A DNA stretch of 64,000 nt, taken from Actinophytocola sp036378875. GTDB lineage: Bacteria; Actinomycetota; Actinomycetes; Mycobacteriales; Pseudonocardiaceae. Where the stretch lies: assembly GCF_036378875.1 (NCBI RefSeq), contig NZ_DASUVO010000045.1, forward strand, positions 115,485-179,484, in the 5' to 3' direction. Made by a program: the position numbers and the translations under genes. The notes under the pieces were generated by a model, which had not been told where the DNA came from, made no database searches, and was given only the letters and a program-made list of their open reading frames with translations. This document shows positions 41,507-50,896 of the stretch, piece by piece; the stretch's first letter is position 1, and the number at the start of each line of letters is the position of its first letter.

Positions 41507-43321
41507 TCAGCCGCGCAGGTCGTAGACCGTCGCGTTGCCGACCGTCTGGGAGGTGTAGTTGGCCTCCACCCACTGGGCGATCTCGGAGTTGCCGCCCATG
41601 CCGCCACCGCCCATGCCGCCGCCGGCGACGTAGTAGGCGATCCGGCCCTCGGACACGTACTGCTGGAACTGCGCCAGCGTCGGTGCCGGGTCGCCGCCGT
41701 TCCAGCCGCCGATCGCGATGACCGACCTGCCGCTGGCCAGCTCCAGGTTCGCCGCGGACGTGCCGCCGGTCGTGGCCGCCGCCCACTCCGTGTCGGTCGA
41801 CGACAGCAGCGCCGCCAGCTCGCTCGACGCCGACTCGCCGCCCATGCCGCCACCGCCGCCGATGCCGCCGCCGTCCGAAGAGGACACCGGGCCGGACAGC
41901 GGGATCGAGCCGGAGTGCGGCTCCGCCGCGGTCGCCACCGAGAACGCGCCCGTGCCCAGCAACGCGGTCACCACACCGGCCACCGCCAGTGCGCGGGTCT
42001 TCATCCCGACGGCGAGCGCGGTCGCGATCAGCACGGCGGCCACGACGATCACCCACCGCAGCCACGGCAGCCAGTCCGGGTACCGGTCCAGCAGGATGTA
42101 CGTCCAGATGCCCGTGACCGCCATCATCGCGGCCAGCACGTACCGGACCGGCGGGTGCGAACGGCCGCGCCACAGCTCCCGTGCGCTGATCGCGCCACCG
42201 GCGGCGATCGCCGGCGCCAGTGCCACCGAGTAGTACGGGTGGATGATGCCGCTCATGAAGCTGAACACCGCCGCGGTCACCACGAGCCAGCCACCCCACA
42301 GCAGCAGCGCGGCACGCGTGCGGTCGGTGCGGGGCGCCCGCCGCGTGAACCACAGCCCGGCGGCCAACCCGATCAGCGCGGCCGGCAGCAGCCACGAGAC
42401 CTCGTTGCCGAACGCGGCGCCGAACATGCGGCCGATACCGGACTCCCCGCCGAAGCCGACGTTGCCGCCGCCCATGCCGCCGCCACCGCCGGACATGTTG
42501 CCGTCACCGCCGAAGATCCGGCCCAACCCGTTGTAGCCCAACGCCAACTCCAGCACCGAGTTGTCGGTCGAGCCCGCGATGTAGGGCCGGGAACCGGCCG
42601 GCCACAACGCGACCAGCGCGATGTACCAGCCGGTCGACACGATCACGGCGCCGGTCGCGGCCGCGAGGTGCGCGATCCGCTTGCCCAGCGTGGTCGGCGC
42701 CGCCAGCAGGTACACCAGACCCATCGCCGGCAGGGTCAGGAAGCCCTGCATCATCTTGGTCAGGAACGCGAACCCGATGGCCGTGCCGACGAGCAGCAGC
42801 CACTTCAGGCTCGCCTTCTCGACGGCCCGGATCGTCGCGTACGCGGCCGCGATGAGCAGCAGCACCAGCAGCGGGTCCGGCAGGTTGAAGCGGAACATCA
42901 GCGTGGCCACCGGGGTCAGCGCGAGCGCCGTGCCGGCGAGCAGGCCGGCGACCTGACCGGACGTCCGCTTGACCGCCGCGTACAGCAGCCACACCGAGGC
43001 AACGCCAGCAAGCGCTTGCGGGGCCAGCACGGTCCAGCTGTTGAACCCGAAGATCCGGGCGAACAGGCCGGACAGCCACAGCGACGCGGGGGGCTTGTCG
43101 ACGGTGATGACGTTGCCGGCGTCGAGGGAGCCGAACAGCCACGCCTTCCAGCTCTGCGACGCGGCCTGTGTCGCGGCGGCGTAGTAGCTGTTGCCCCAGC
43201 CGGTCGCGGTGAGGTTCCACAGGTACAGCGCGGCGGTGCCGGCGAGGAGAAGCAGCACCCACGGCCGCTGCTTGCGTGGCGCCGGAGCCGCATGGGCCGG
43301 CGCTGCCTGCGGTTTGACCAT
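41507..43321 (-). CDS. GT39-type (dolichyl-phosphate mannosyltransferase family) membrane glycosyltransferase
   Basis: The 604-aa membrane protein has about a dozen helices and belongs to the ArnT/PMT-like GT39 superfamily: after the first helix come YYAAATQAASQSWKAWLFGS and VITVDKPPASLWL, with an acidic/lysine motif expected to face the lipid-linked sugar. A Gly/Met-rich loop (about 265-285) and a soluble C-terminal domain (about 470-604; TEWAAATTGG...IAIGGWNGGDPAPTLAQFQQYV) follow. It probably transfers a sugar from a polyprenyl-phosphate donor outside the membrane. ATG 43321 gives the family N-terminus; the long open frame upstream is another gene's shadow. It is paralogous to 44622-46418. 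Confidence 0.86.
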   Translation of the reverse strand: MVKPQAAPAHAAPAPRKQRPWVLLLLAGTAALYLWNLTATGWGNSYYAAATQAASQSWKAWLFGSLDAGNVITVDKPPASLWLSGLFARIFGFNSWTVLAPQALAGVASVWLLYAAVKRTSGQVAGLLAGTALALTPVATLMFRFNLPDPLLVLLLIAAAYATIRAVEKASLKWLLLVGTAIGFAFLTKMMQGFLTLPAMGLVYLLAAPTTLGKRIAHLAAATGAVIVSTGWYIALVALWPAGSRPYIAGSTDNSVLELALGYNGLGRIFGGDGNMSGGGGGMGGGNVGFGGESGIGRMFGAAFGNEVSWLLPAALIGLAAGLWFTRRAPRTDRTRAALLLWGGWLVVTAAVFSFMSGIIHPYYSVALAPAIAAGGAISARELWRGRSHPPVRYVLAAMMAVTGIWTYILLDRYPDWLPWLRWVIVVAAVLIATALAVGMKTRALAVAGVVTALLGTGAFSVATAAEPHSGSIPLSGPVSSSDGGGIGGGGGMGGESASSELAALLSSTDTEWAAATTGGTSAANLELASGRSVIAIGGWNGGDPAPTLAQFQQYVSEGRIAYYVAGGGMGGGGMGGNSEIAQWVEANYTSQTVGNATVYDLRG

Positions 43322-43326
43322 GGTGA

Positions 43327-44625
43327 TCAACGTGCGCTCATTTCGGTCTGGCGGCGCGGGTGGAACACCCAGCCGCGGAGAAGAAGGAACCGCAGCACGG
43401 TGGCCGCGAGGTTGGCGAGGACCAGCACGGCCAGCTCGAGCGCCTGGTGGGGCGTGGTGAGCCCGTGCAGGATGGCGAGCGAGCCGGACGTCAGCGCCAG
43501 CCCGAGGCCGAACACGATGAGCCCCTCGAACTGGTGCCGCATGGCGTCCGTGCTGCCGCGGACCCCGAACGTGAACCGCCGGTTGGCCGCCGTGTTGCCG
43601 ATCGCGGTGAGCCCCAGTGCGACGAAGTTCGCGCCCTGCGCGCCCAACCCGTTGCGCAGCACCATGTACAGCACCAGGTAGGCGAGCGTGGAGACCACCC
43701 CGACGGTCGCGAACCGGACGAGCTGGGACAGCAGTCCGGCTTTCGGCGCGTTCCTGCCGAGTTGCTGGCGCAGCTCGGCGACGGGGATCCGGCCGCTCGC
43801 GAAACCCCGTGCCAGCCGCGCGATGCCCTTCAGGTCGGCGACCGCGGTGGACACGATGTCGACGCGGCTGTCCGGGTCGTCCACCCAGTCCACCGGCACC
43901 TCGTGGATCCGCAGGCCGCTGCGCTCGGCCAGCACGAGCAGCTCGGTGTCGAAGAACCAGCCGGTGTCGCTCACGTGTGGCAGCAGCTTCGCCGCCACGT
44001 CCGCCCGGATCGCCTTGAACCCGCACTGCGCGTCGGAGAACCGGGCGGCCAGCGCACCCCGCAGGATGAGGTTGTAGCAGCGGGAGATGAACTCCCGCTT
44101 CGGGCCACGCACCACCCGCGACCCCCTGGCGAGCCTGCTGCCGATCGCGAGGTCCGAGTGGCCGGACAGCAACGGCGCGACCAGCGGGTACACCGCGTTG
44201 AGATCGGTGGACAGGTCGACGTCGAGGTAGGCGAGGACAGCCGCGTCGCTCGCCGACCAGACCTGGTGCAACGCCCGCCCTCGGCCCTTTTCCGCCATGT
44301 GCACCGCGGTCACCTCGACGAACTCGCTGGCGAGGTCGTCGGCGATCAGCGCGGTGCCGTCCGTGCTCGCGTTGTTCGCGATGGTGATCCGGAACCGGTA
44401 GGGAAAGCTGCCGGCGAGGTGGGCGTGTAGCCGGCGGACACAGGGGCCGAGGTCCCGCTCCTCGTTGAACACGGGTACGACGATGTCGAGCACCGGGGTC
44501 TCCCCATCGGGGTCGATGGCCTCCCGGTCGGTGGGGTTGGGCACTGTGAGCGTCATGGTGTCCACGTTCGGGCAGTCCGCTGGGACGCCCGTGTGGCTCT
44601 CCTGTGCGAACGCTGTGTGTGTCAT
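43327..44625 (-). CDS. GT2 glycosyltransferase fused to GtrA-like membrane domain
   Basis: The 432-aa protein has an N-terminal GT2 domain (about 40-270: DIVVPVFNEERDLGP, NNASTDGT, AYLDVDLSTDL, QCGFKA), like dolichyl-phosphate mannose synthases, and a C-terminal GtrA-type domain of four helices (about 305-425). It should make a polyprenyl-phosphate sugar and help flip it, supplying donor for the two flanking GT39 proteins. ATG 44625 overlaps the upstream GT39 stop (ATGA); its own stop is six bp before the next GT39 start. A similar GT39/GT2 pairing exists in Bacillus ykcB/ykcC. Confidence 0.86.
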   Translation of the reverse strand: MTHTAFAQESHTGVPADCPNVDTMTLTVPNPTDREAIDPDGETPVLDIVVPVFNEERDLGPCVRRLHAHLAGSFPYRFRITIANNASTDGTALIADDLASEFVEVTAVHMAEKGRGRALHQVWSASDAAVLAYLDVDLSTDLNAVYPLVAPLLSGHSDLAIGSRLARGSRVVRGPKREFISRCYNLILRGALAARFSDAQCGFKAIRADVAAKLLPHVSDTGWFFDTELLVLAERSGLRIHEVPVDWVDDPDSRVDIVSTAVADLKGIARLARGFASGRIPVAELRQQLGRNAPKAGLLSQLVRFATVGVVSTLAYLVLYMVLRNGLGAQGANFVALGLTAIGNTAANRRFTFGVRGSTDAMRHQFEGLIVFGLGLALTSGSLAILHGLTTPHQALELAVLVLANLAATVLRFLLLRGWVFHPRRQTEMSAR

Positions 44626-46418
44626 GAAAGGTCGTAGGCTGTGACGCCGTCGACGGTCTTGGCCGTGTAGTTGTCGGCCACCCATTCGGCGATCTGTGCG
44701 CCCGCGTCGCTGCCGCCTGAGGCCGTGCTGGACATGCCGCCGTCACCGATGAAGTACCGGACCTGTCCATTTTGGACCATTTGCTGGAACTGGGCGAGGG
44801 TCGGGTACGGGTCGGTGCCGTTGAACCCGCCAACGGCGAGCACGGGCTTGCCGGACGCCAGCTGGTAGCCGGCCGCGTTGTTCGAGCCCACGGTCGCCGC
44901 GGCCCACGTGTGGTCGCCGCTGTCGGACAGCAACGCGGCCAGCTCGTCACCGACGGACGGCGCGTCGAGCAGCCCGCTCATCCCGCCACCCATGCCGCCT
45001 CGACCGCCTCCGGGGCCGCCGCCCCCGCCGAAGCCGCTGCCTGACGGGCCCGCGGCCGGGATCGCGCCGGTGTGCGGCGCGGCCGCGGTTTCGAGCGAGT
45101 ACACCGCCGGTCCGGCCAGCGCCACGACCACCGCGAGCGCGGCCACCCACAGGTTCCGCTCGACGACCAGCAGCAGACCCGCCGCCGCGAGACCGATCAC
45201 CAACAGCACCATGTTGTCCAGCAGCATGTACGTCTCCAGCGCCGCGAGCGCCACCGCGCCCGAGATCACCGCGACACCCACGAATCCCTTGCGCCACAAC
45301 GCGACCGAGCCGATGCCGATGACGGCGGCGAGCGCGGGGGCCAGCGCGACGGTGTAGTACGGGTGGATGATCCCGTTCATGTAGCTGAAGACACCCGCGG
45401 TGACCACGAGCCAGGTGCCCCACAACACCAGGGAGTGGAACGCCGCGTCCTTGCGCCAGCGCGTACTTTCTCCGGAGGAGCCGGACAATGTCGCCCACAA
45501 ACCGCCGGCCAGCAGCACGATCGAGGCCGGCAGCAGCCATGCGATACCACCGGCCATCTCGCCGGTGAGAAGTCTGAACCAGCCTGTCGTGCCCCAGTTG
45601 CCTCCGGCGCCGACGCTGCCGACCTCGTCACCGGTGAGCCGGCCGAACCCGTTGTAGCCGAACGTCAGCTCCAGCACCGAGTCCGTCTGCGACCCGCCGA
45701 TGTAGGGCCGGTCGCCGGCCGGCCACAGGTACACCAGCAGCACCCACCAGCCGCCCGCGACCACCATCGAACCGAAAGCCGTTGCCAGACCGAGGATCCG
45801 CCGCCGCTTCGCGCCGATGAGGTACGCCAGCCCGAACGCCGGCAACACCAGGAACGCCTGCCCCATCTTCGTGAGGAACCCGAACCCGACGCACGCCCCG
45901 GCCAGCACGAGCCAGCGCATCCGCCCGTCGTCGATGGCCCGCACGGTCGCGTAGGCGCCCGCGGTCAGCAGCAGCGCGAGCAGCGCGTCCGGGTTGTTGA
46001 ACCGGAACATCAGCACGGCCACCGGGGTCAGTGCGAGCACCGTCCCCGCCAGCAACCCGGCCGTCTCGCCGGCAACCCGCTTGACCGCCGCGTACAGAAG
46101 CCAGACGGTCGCGACGCCCATCAGCGCCTGCGGGACCAGGATGCTCCACGCGTTCACGCCGAACAGCCGCGCCGACAACCCCATGACCCACACCGACGCG
46201 GGGGTCTTGTCGACGGTGATCCCGCCGGCCGCGTCGGTGGCGCCGAACAGCAGCGCCTTCCAGCTCGCGGCACCGGCCTGCGCGGCGGCCGAGTAGTACG
46301 CGTTCGCCCACCCGGAGGCGCCGAGCCCCCACAGGTAGAGCACTCCGGTCGCGGTCAACAGCAAGGGGAGCGCCGGCCGGATGCGTGTTCGGCGCACAGA
46401 AGGGGCGATCGTCGTCAT
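44622..46418 (-). CDS. GT39-type membrane glycosyltransferase, paralogue
   Basis: The 598-aa protein aligns over its length with the 41507-43321 protein: YYSAAAQAGAASWKALLFG, ITVDKTPASVWV, LTPVAVLMFRFNNPDALL, GIIHPYY, then a Gly/Met-rich stretch near 475-500 and the same soluble C-terminal domain (HTWAAATVGS...AVGGFNGTDPYPTLAQFQQMV). ATG 46418 is the only start compatible with the family N-terminus. It heads the GT39-GT2/GtrA-GT39 operon, close to a two-component system on the same strand. Confidence 0.86.
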   Translation of the reverse strand: MTTIAPSVRRTRIRPALPLLLTATGVLYLWGLGASGWANAYYSAAAQAGAASWKALLFGATDAAGGITVDKTPASVWVMGLSARLFGVNAWSILVPQALMGVATVWLLYAAVKRVAGETAGLLAGTVLALTPVAVLMFRFNNPDALLALLLTAGAYATVRAIDDGRMRWLVLAGACVGFGFLTKMGQAFLVLPAFGLAYLIGAKRRRILGLATAFGSMVVAGGWWVLLVYLWPAGDRPYIGGSQTDSVLELTFGYNGFGRLTGDEVGSVGAGGNWGTTGWFRLLTGEMAGGIAWLLPASIVLLAGGLWATLSGSSGESTRWRKDAAFHSLVLWGTWLVVTAGVFSYMNGIIHPYYTVALAPALAAVIGIGSVALWRKGFVGVAVISGAVALAALETYMLLDNMVLLVIGLAAAGLLLVVERNLWVAALAVVVALAGPAVYSLETAAAPHTGAIPAAGPSGSGFGGGGGPGGGRGGMGGGMSGLLDAPSVGDELAALLSDSGDHTWAAATVGSNNAAGYQLASGKPVLAVGGFNGTDPYPTLAQFQQMVQNGQVRYFIGDGGMSSTASGGSDAGAQIAEWVADNYTAKTVDGVTAYDLS

Positions 46419-46456
46419 GACACCAAACTGCTCAGCGTTGCTGAGCGGTGCCTTGG

Positions 46457-47926
46457 TCAAATCTGTGGACGAGCTGTGCGCGGCAACCGCACCATGAACT
46501 GGGTCAGCCCGGGACCACTGCGCACACTCACGTGACCGTGGTGTGCCTGCACGACCGCCGCCACGATGGCCAGCCCCAGGCCGGTGCTGCCGGCCGCGCG
46601 GGAACGGGACGAGTCGCCGCGGGCGAACCGCTCGAACACCTCCGGCAGCAGGTCGGGGGGAATGCCGGGCCCGTTGTCGGTGACCATCAGCAGCGCTTCG
46701 TTGCCGTTTGTCGACAGTCCAACCGTGACAGTCGTGCCGGGCGGGGTGTGTGTTCGGGCGTTGGACAGGAGGTTCGCCACCACCTGGTGCAGCCGTGCGT
46801 CGTCGCCTGCGGTCGTGACCGGTTCCGGCGGCAGGTCCAGCCGCCACACGTGGCCCTGGCCGGCGATCTGGGCGTCGCTCACCACGTCGACGACCAGCCG
46901 GGACAGGTCGACCGTCGAGTACTCGAGCGGCCGGCCGGAGTCCAGGCGGGCCAGGAGAAGCAGGTCCTCGACGAGCGTGGTCATCCTGGCGGCCTCGGAC
47001 TCGACGCGGGAGAGCGCGTGCGAGACCTCGGGCGTGACGTCGTCGTCGCGGCGCCGGATCAGCTCGGTGTACCCGCGGACGGCGGCGAGCGGCGTGCGCA
47101 GCTCGTGGCTGGCGTCGGCGACGAACTGGCGCACGCGGGTCTCACTCTCGTGGCGGGCGACGAGCGCGTCCCGCACGTTGCCGAGCATGCGGTTGAACGC
47201 GAGCCCCACCTGACCGACCTCGGTGTGGGGGTCGGTATAGCGTTTCGGCACCCGCTCGGCCAGCTCCACCTCACCCTGGTCGAGGGACAGTTCGGCCACT
47301 TTGGACGCCGTCGCCGCCACCCGCTGCAACGGATCCAGCGCTCTTCGCACGATGAACGCCCCCGCGCCCGCCGCGGCCAACAGCCCGGCGAGCGCCACCC
47401 CACCCATGATCAACCCGGCGGTCAGCAGCGTTTCGTTCACCTCGGACATCGGACGCCCGGTGACGATCACATCGCCATTGGGGCCTGTCACCGAGAGCAC
47501 GCGGAACTCGCCGAGGTCACCGACAGTCTGGGTATGCGGTTTGCCGTCCGAAGGTACGTCGAAGAGGATGGCCGTCTCGGCAGAGGTCAGTGCCTGCGGG
47601 CCGGTTCTGGTCTGCAGCACGGCTTGCGCTCCGCGTGCGTCGTTCCACGCGTTGATCGTGCCGGAGGACTGTCCCGGCGCGCCCCCAGGGCCGACCTCAT
47701 CGGGTGCGGGCCCGTTCTGCGGAGGCCTCTCGCGGAACAGCACGACCCGTGTGCTCGACTCCTCCAACCGTTCGTCGAGCTGGTTGATGAGGAAAGCCCG
47801 CAGGGCGACCTCCGTCACCAGCACGATGCACACACAGACCAGGGCCAGCAGAACGATCTGCTCGAAGATGAGCCGTCGCCGTAACGACCACGACTCGACG
47901 CCCTTACGCTCCTGGCTTGAGGACAT
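46457..47926 (-). CDS. Sensor histidine kinase (TrcS-like)
   Basis: The 489-aa kinase has TM helices at about 20-42 and 168-192, a ~125-residue extracellular domain, HAMP, phospho-acceptor His274 (FVADASHELRTPLAA), N-box (VVANLLSNARTH) and DNGPGIP / STGLGLAIV ATP motifs. Its start lies 23 bp inside the response regulator gene end, implying translational coupling. It is immediately upstream of the GT39 operon on the same strand, so it may control or be co-transcribed with it (38 bp gap). Confidence 0.92.
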   Translation of the reverse strand: MSSSQERKGVESWSLRRRLIFEQIVLLALVCVCIVLVTEVALRAFLINQLDERLEESSTRVVLFRERPPQNGPAPDEVGPGGAPGQSSGTINAWNDARGAQAVLQTRTGPQALTSAETAILFDVPSDGKPHTQTVGDLGEFRVLSVTGPNGDVIVTGRPMSEVNETLLTAGLIMGGVALAGLLAAAGAGAFIVRRALDPLQRVAATASKVAELSLDQGEVELAERVPKRYTDPHTEVGQVGLAFNRMLGNVRDALVARHESETRVRQFVADASHELRTPLAAVRGYTELIRRRDDDVTPEVSHALSRVESEAARMTTLVEDLLLLARLDSGRPLEYSTVDLSRLVVDVVSDAQIAGQGHVWRLDLPPEPVTTAGDDARLHQVVANLLSNARTHTPPGTTVTVGLSTNGNEALLMVTDNGPGIPPDLLPEVFERFARGDSSRSRAAGSTGLGLAIVAAVVQAHHGHVSVRSGPGLTQFMVRLPRTARPQI

Positions 47927-48635
47927 ATCCGGCGCCTCGCATGGTGTGGATCATCGGCGTCCGGCCCGCGTCGATCTTCTTGCGTAGGTAGGAGATGTAG
48001 AGCTCGACGATGTTGGCCTGCCCGCCGAAGTCGTAGTTCCACACGCGGTCGAGGATCTGTGCCTTCGACAGCACACGTCTCGGGTTGCGCATGAGGTATC
48101 GCAACAGCTCGAACTCGGTGGCGGTCAGGTCGATCTCCTCGCCGCCCCTGGTGACCTCGCGGCTGTCCTCGTCGAGGGTGAGGTCACCGACCACAAGGGA
48201 CGCTCCGGCGGTCGCCTCGGTCACGCCGGTGCGGCGGAGCAGGGCACGCAGGCGGAGGGTGACCTCCTCCAGGCTGAACGGCTTGGTGACGTAGTCGTCG
48301 CCGCCCGCGGTGAGACCGGCGATGCGGTCCTCGACGGCGTCCTTGGCAGTGAGGAAGAGGACCGGCAGGTTCGGCAGGTCCGCGCGCATGCGCCGCAGGA
48401 CCTCGAAACCGTCGATGTCCGGCAGCATGACGTCGAGAACGACGGCGTCGGGCCGGAACTCGCGGGCCGTGCGCACCGCGGCAAGGCCGTCCGATGCGCT
48501 CTTGATCTCCCAGCCCTCCAGACGCAACGCCATCGACACGAGTTCGGCCAACGTGGCCTCGTCGTCGACGACCAGGACCCGGACGGGTTGCCCGTCGGGT
48601 CGCCGCAGCTCACTCCGCTCCACCATGGGTGTCAT
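47904..48635 (-). CDS. OmpR-family response regulator (TrcR-like)
   Basis: The 243-aa regulator has a receiver with DDE (24-26), D68 in VLDVMLPDIDGFEVL, the lysine in VTKPFS, and a C-terminal winged helix (LTATEFELLRYLMRNPRRVLSKAQIL ... YISYLRKKID ... TMRGAGYVLK). ATG 48635 and ATG 48626 are both possible; neither has a clear ribosome binding site. The gene is divergent, over 126 bp, from a Gly-rich membrane-anchored protein that may be a target. Confidence 0.9.
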   Translation of the reverse strand: MTPMVERSELRRPDGQPVRVLVVDDEATLAELVSMALRLEGWEIKSASDGLAAVRTAREFRPDAVVLDVMLPDIDGFEVLRRMRADLPNLPVLFLTAKDAVEDRIAGLTAGGDDYVTKPFSLEEVTLRLRALLRRTGVTEATAGASLVVGDLTLDEDSREVTRGGEEIDLTATEFELLRYLMRNPRRVLSKAQILDRVWNYDFGGQANIVELYISYLRKKIDAGRTPMIHTMRGAGYVLKPGA

Positions 48636-48761
48636 CGTGATACATGGAGGTGTGGGTCCGCTAAGTGAAACCTGTGGATTTCCTGTGCCGGGGCGAATGT
48701 CACAGGGGTTGCCAACAGTGAACACAGGTCGTCCACAGGTTCTCCACGCACGGTGTCTGCT

Positions 48762-49367
48762 ATGAGTACCGAACAGACCGATTCGACGACGGAGCAGCCG
48801 GCCGTGAGCCAGCAGCCGACCGCCGAGTGGGGTGCCCCGCCGCCCCCGGCCGCGCCACGTTCGAAGTGGACGGTGAAGCGCACGTTGATCGCCGTGGTGG
48901 TCGCGGTCGGCATCGCGGGCGCCGGCGGTGCCGCGATCTACGCGGCGAGCGGCTCGGTGGACAACACCCAGGGCGGCGGCCCCGGCGGCATGCGTGGCGG
49001 CCCGGGCGGTGGCCCAGGCCAGATGATCGTGGGCGGCCCGATGGGCGGCGACGTCCAGCACGGCGAGTTCCAGACGGGCGAGGTCACCGCCATCTCGGAC
49101 GACTCGATCACCGTCAAGAGCGAGGACGACTACGAGCAGACGTACGTCATCGACGACAACACCCAGGTGGCGAGCGGCATCGCCGAGGGCGACCAGGTGA
49201 CGGTCATCGCCACGACGGAGAACGACAAGGCCACGGCCGAGACGGTCATGGAGTTCGGCAACATGCCAGGCGGAGGCACCCGCCGTGACGGCACCAACGG
49301 CGGCAACGGCACGCCCCCGTCCGGTGGCAACACCCCACCGAGCAACGCCCCGAACGGCGGCAACTAA
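48762..49367 (+). CDS. Membrane-anchored Gly/Met-rich protein with DUF5666-like domain
   Basis: The 201-aa protein has a cytoplasmic Gln/Pro-rich N-terminus, one TM helix (about 41-63), a Gly/Met-rich linker (about 72-97), a small beta domain with two repeated strands (GEVTAISDDSITVKSEDD ... YVIDDNTQV ... GDQVTVIATTEN) that resembles DUF5666, and a Gly/Asn/Pro tail. Its function is unknown; extracellular exposure is expected. ATG 48762 is chosen over a GTG three codons earlier. The Gly/Met-rich stretch echoes those in the GT39 proteins encoded across the two-component system. Confidence 0.7.
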   Translation: MSTEQTDSTTEQPAVSQQPTAEWGAPPPPAAPRSKWTVKRTLIAVVVAVGIAGAGGAAIYAASGSVDNTQGGGPGGMRGGPGGGPGQMIVGGPMGGDVQHGEFQTGEVTAISDDSITVKSEDDYEQTYVIDDNTQVASGIAEGDQVTVIATTENDKATAETVMEFGNMPGGGTRRDGTNGGNGTPPSGGNTPPSNAPNGGN

Positions 49368-49375
49368 CCCCGCGG

Positions 49376-49630
49376 CTCCCTCCGGCCCCGCGCGAGTCCA
49401 ACACAGGAGACCCGCGAGTCGCGCGTTCGGCCCCCGCGAGTCGCGCGTTGGGCCCCTGCGAGTTGCGCGTTGGGCCCCTGCGAGTTGCGCGTTCAGCCCC
49501 TCCGAGTTGCGTTTTCGAGTACAGCCTCGTGTTCCCGAAAACGTAACTCGCAGGGGCCGGAAGCGAGACTCGCAGGGGCCGGAAGCGAGACTCGCGGGGG
49601 CCGGAAGCGAGACTCGCGCGTTTTGTGTGT
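49376..49630. repeat. Inverted array of 22-bp tandem repeats (junction repeat 2)
   Basis: From 49414 a 22-bp unit (GCGAGTYGCGCGTTSGGCCCCY) repeats five times with period 22 (starts 49414, 49436, 49458, 49480, 49502; the last is degenerate). After a centre at about 49520 the inverse unit (AGCGAGACTCGCAGGGGCCGGA, written as two 11-base halves AGCGAGACTCG and CAGGGGCCGGA) repeats about four times to 49620. A GAGTCCAACAC word, shared with the other junction repeats, precedes the array. It fills the convergent junction between the DUF5666-like and transglycosylase genes. A giant cruciform or terminator is possible; function is unknown. Confidence 0.85.
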
Positions 49631-49633
49631 GAA

Positions 49634-50896
49634 CTACGCGGGGGCGGGGGCCTCTGGGGTGGCCAGTTCCAGCTCCAGCACGCAGTTCGGGTCCTCGCCG
49701 AGTAGGCCGCCGACCAGGTCGTTCACCAGGTCGCCCACGGTGTCCGTCGGGTCGCACTGCTCGGGCGCCGGTGGGTCCTGCGCCGGTGGCGGGGTCGGGT
49801 CCGTGGTCGGCGGTGGCGTGCCCGGGTCCGCGGTCGCGGGTGGTGGCGTGGCCGGTGGGGTCGTCGGGGGTGGCTCCGTCGGCGGTGTCATCGGCGGCTT
49901 CGTTGGCGGTGGCTCTGTCAGCGGAGGTGTCGTTGGTGGCGGTGTCGTTGGCGGTGGTTCCGTTGGCGGTGGCGGCGTCGTCGGCGGTGGTGTGGTCGGG
50001 GGTGGGGTCTGGGTCAGGGCGTCCACCGGGGTCTCGGGCACGCCCAGGATGTCCTCCACCGAGACCATGCCGTTCCGGTAAACGGCCATCCACGAGCGGA
50101 CCAGGGACAGGTAGCTCGTCGAGTGGTTGTAGCTCAGGATCGCCTCGTCCAGGCCCTGTGGCGTGCCCAGGTCGCGGTTCGCCGCGCACAGGTACCTGGC
50201 CGCGGCCAGGGAGGCGTCGTACACGTTCTGCGGGTCGAGCTGGCCGTCGACGTTGCCGTCCGCCCCCCAGCGCGCCCACGTGCCCGGGATGAACTGCATG
50301 GGCCCCACCGCGCGGTCCCACGACGTGTCGCCGTCGAACTCGCCGCCGTCGGTGTCGGCGATCGCGGCGAACGGGCCGCCGTTGAGCACCGGGCCCAGGA
50401 TGGGCGTCAGCGTGCGGCCGGTCTCGTCCACACGGCCGCCGCGTGCGTGGCCCGACTCGACCTTGCCGATGGCGGCCAGCAGCTCGAGCGGGATGTGGCA
50501 GTTCGGCTGCAGCATGTTCGTGCGCTCGACGGCCCGCTGGTACGCGGCCAGCACGGCCGCCGGGACGCTCCCGGTCGTCGTCGCCGGCACGTCGGCGCCG
50601 ACGAACCGGCCGCTCGTCAGATGAGTCTCGACGTCGGGAAACCGCATCGTGGGCAGCGTGCCACCGTCCGCTGACGCGGGCAGCGGCACCGGCTCCGCGG
50701 GTGGTGCCGGCGGCTCGGGCGCCGCCTGAACTGTCGACGACGCGGCCGACGCCGCCAGCACCACGGCGCTCATCGCGATCAACCCGCTGGACGGGACGCG
50801 CAGCCGGTGCCTGCCCTGCCCCGCGGTGGGCCACGCGAACATGTTCGCCCGCCGGCCCCTTCTCCGGTGCTGTGCCCTGCTGCTCTTGCTCGCCAA
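49634..50896 (-). CDS. Secreted lytic transglycosylase with Pro/Thr-rich tail
   Basis: The 420-aa protein has a basic N-terminus, a hydrophobic export segment (about 38-58, ending VQA), a soluble lytic murein transglycosylase domain (about 115-275) with catalytic Glu147 in GKVESGHARGG, the AVGPMQFIPGTWARWG motif, and YLCAANRDLG. A repetitive TPPP/TEPP tail (about 290-370) may span or bind the wall. It should cleave peptidoglycan glycan strands. TTG 50896 follows AAGGGG at nine bases; in-frame ATG 50842 would still leave the export signal. Confidence 0.88.
   Translation of the reverse strand: MASKSSRAQHRRRGRRANMFAWPTAGQGRHRLRVPSSGLIAMSAVVLAASAASSTVQAAPEPPAPPAEPVPLPASADGGTLPTMRFPDVETHLTSGRFVGADVPATTTGSVPAAVLAAYQRAVERTNMLQPNCHIPLELLAAIGKVESGHARGGRVDETGRTLTPILGPVLNGGPFAAIADTDGGEFDGDTSWDRAVGPMQFIPGTWARWGADGNVDGQLDPQNVYDASLAAARYLCAANRDLGTPQGLDEAILSYNHSTSYLSLVRSWMAVYRNGMVSVEDILGVPETPVDALTQTPPPTTPPPTTPPPPTEPPPTTPPPTTPPLTEPPPTKPPMTPPTEPPPTTPPATPPPATADPGTPPPTTDPTPPPAQDPPAPEQCDPTDTVGDLVNDLVGGLLGEDPNCVLELELATPEAPAPA

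Noticed and set aside
49414..49622. CRISPR array (regular repeats)
   Set aside because: The 22-bp units are directly adjacent with no spacers, then invert; there are no cas genes nearby.
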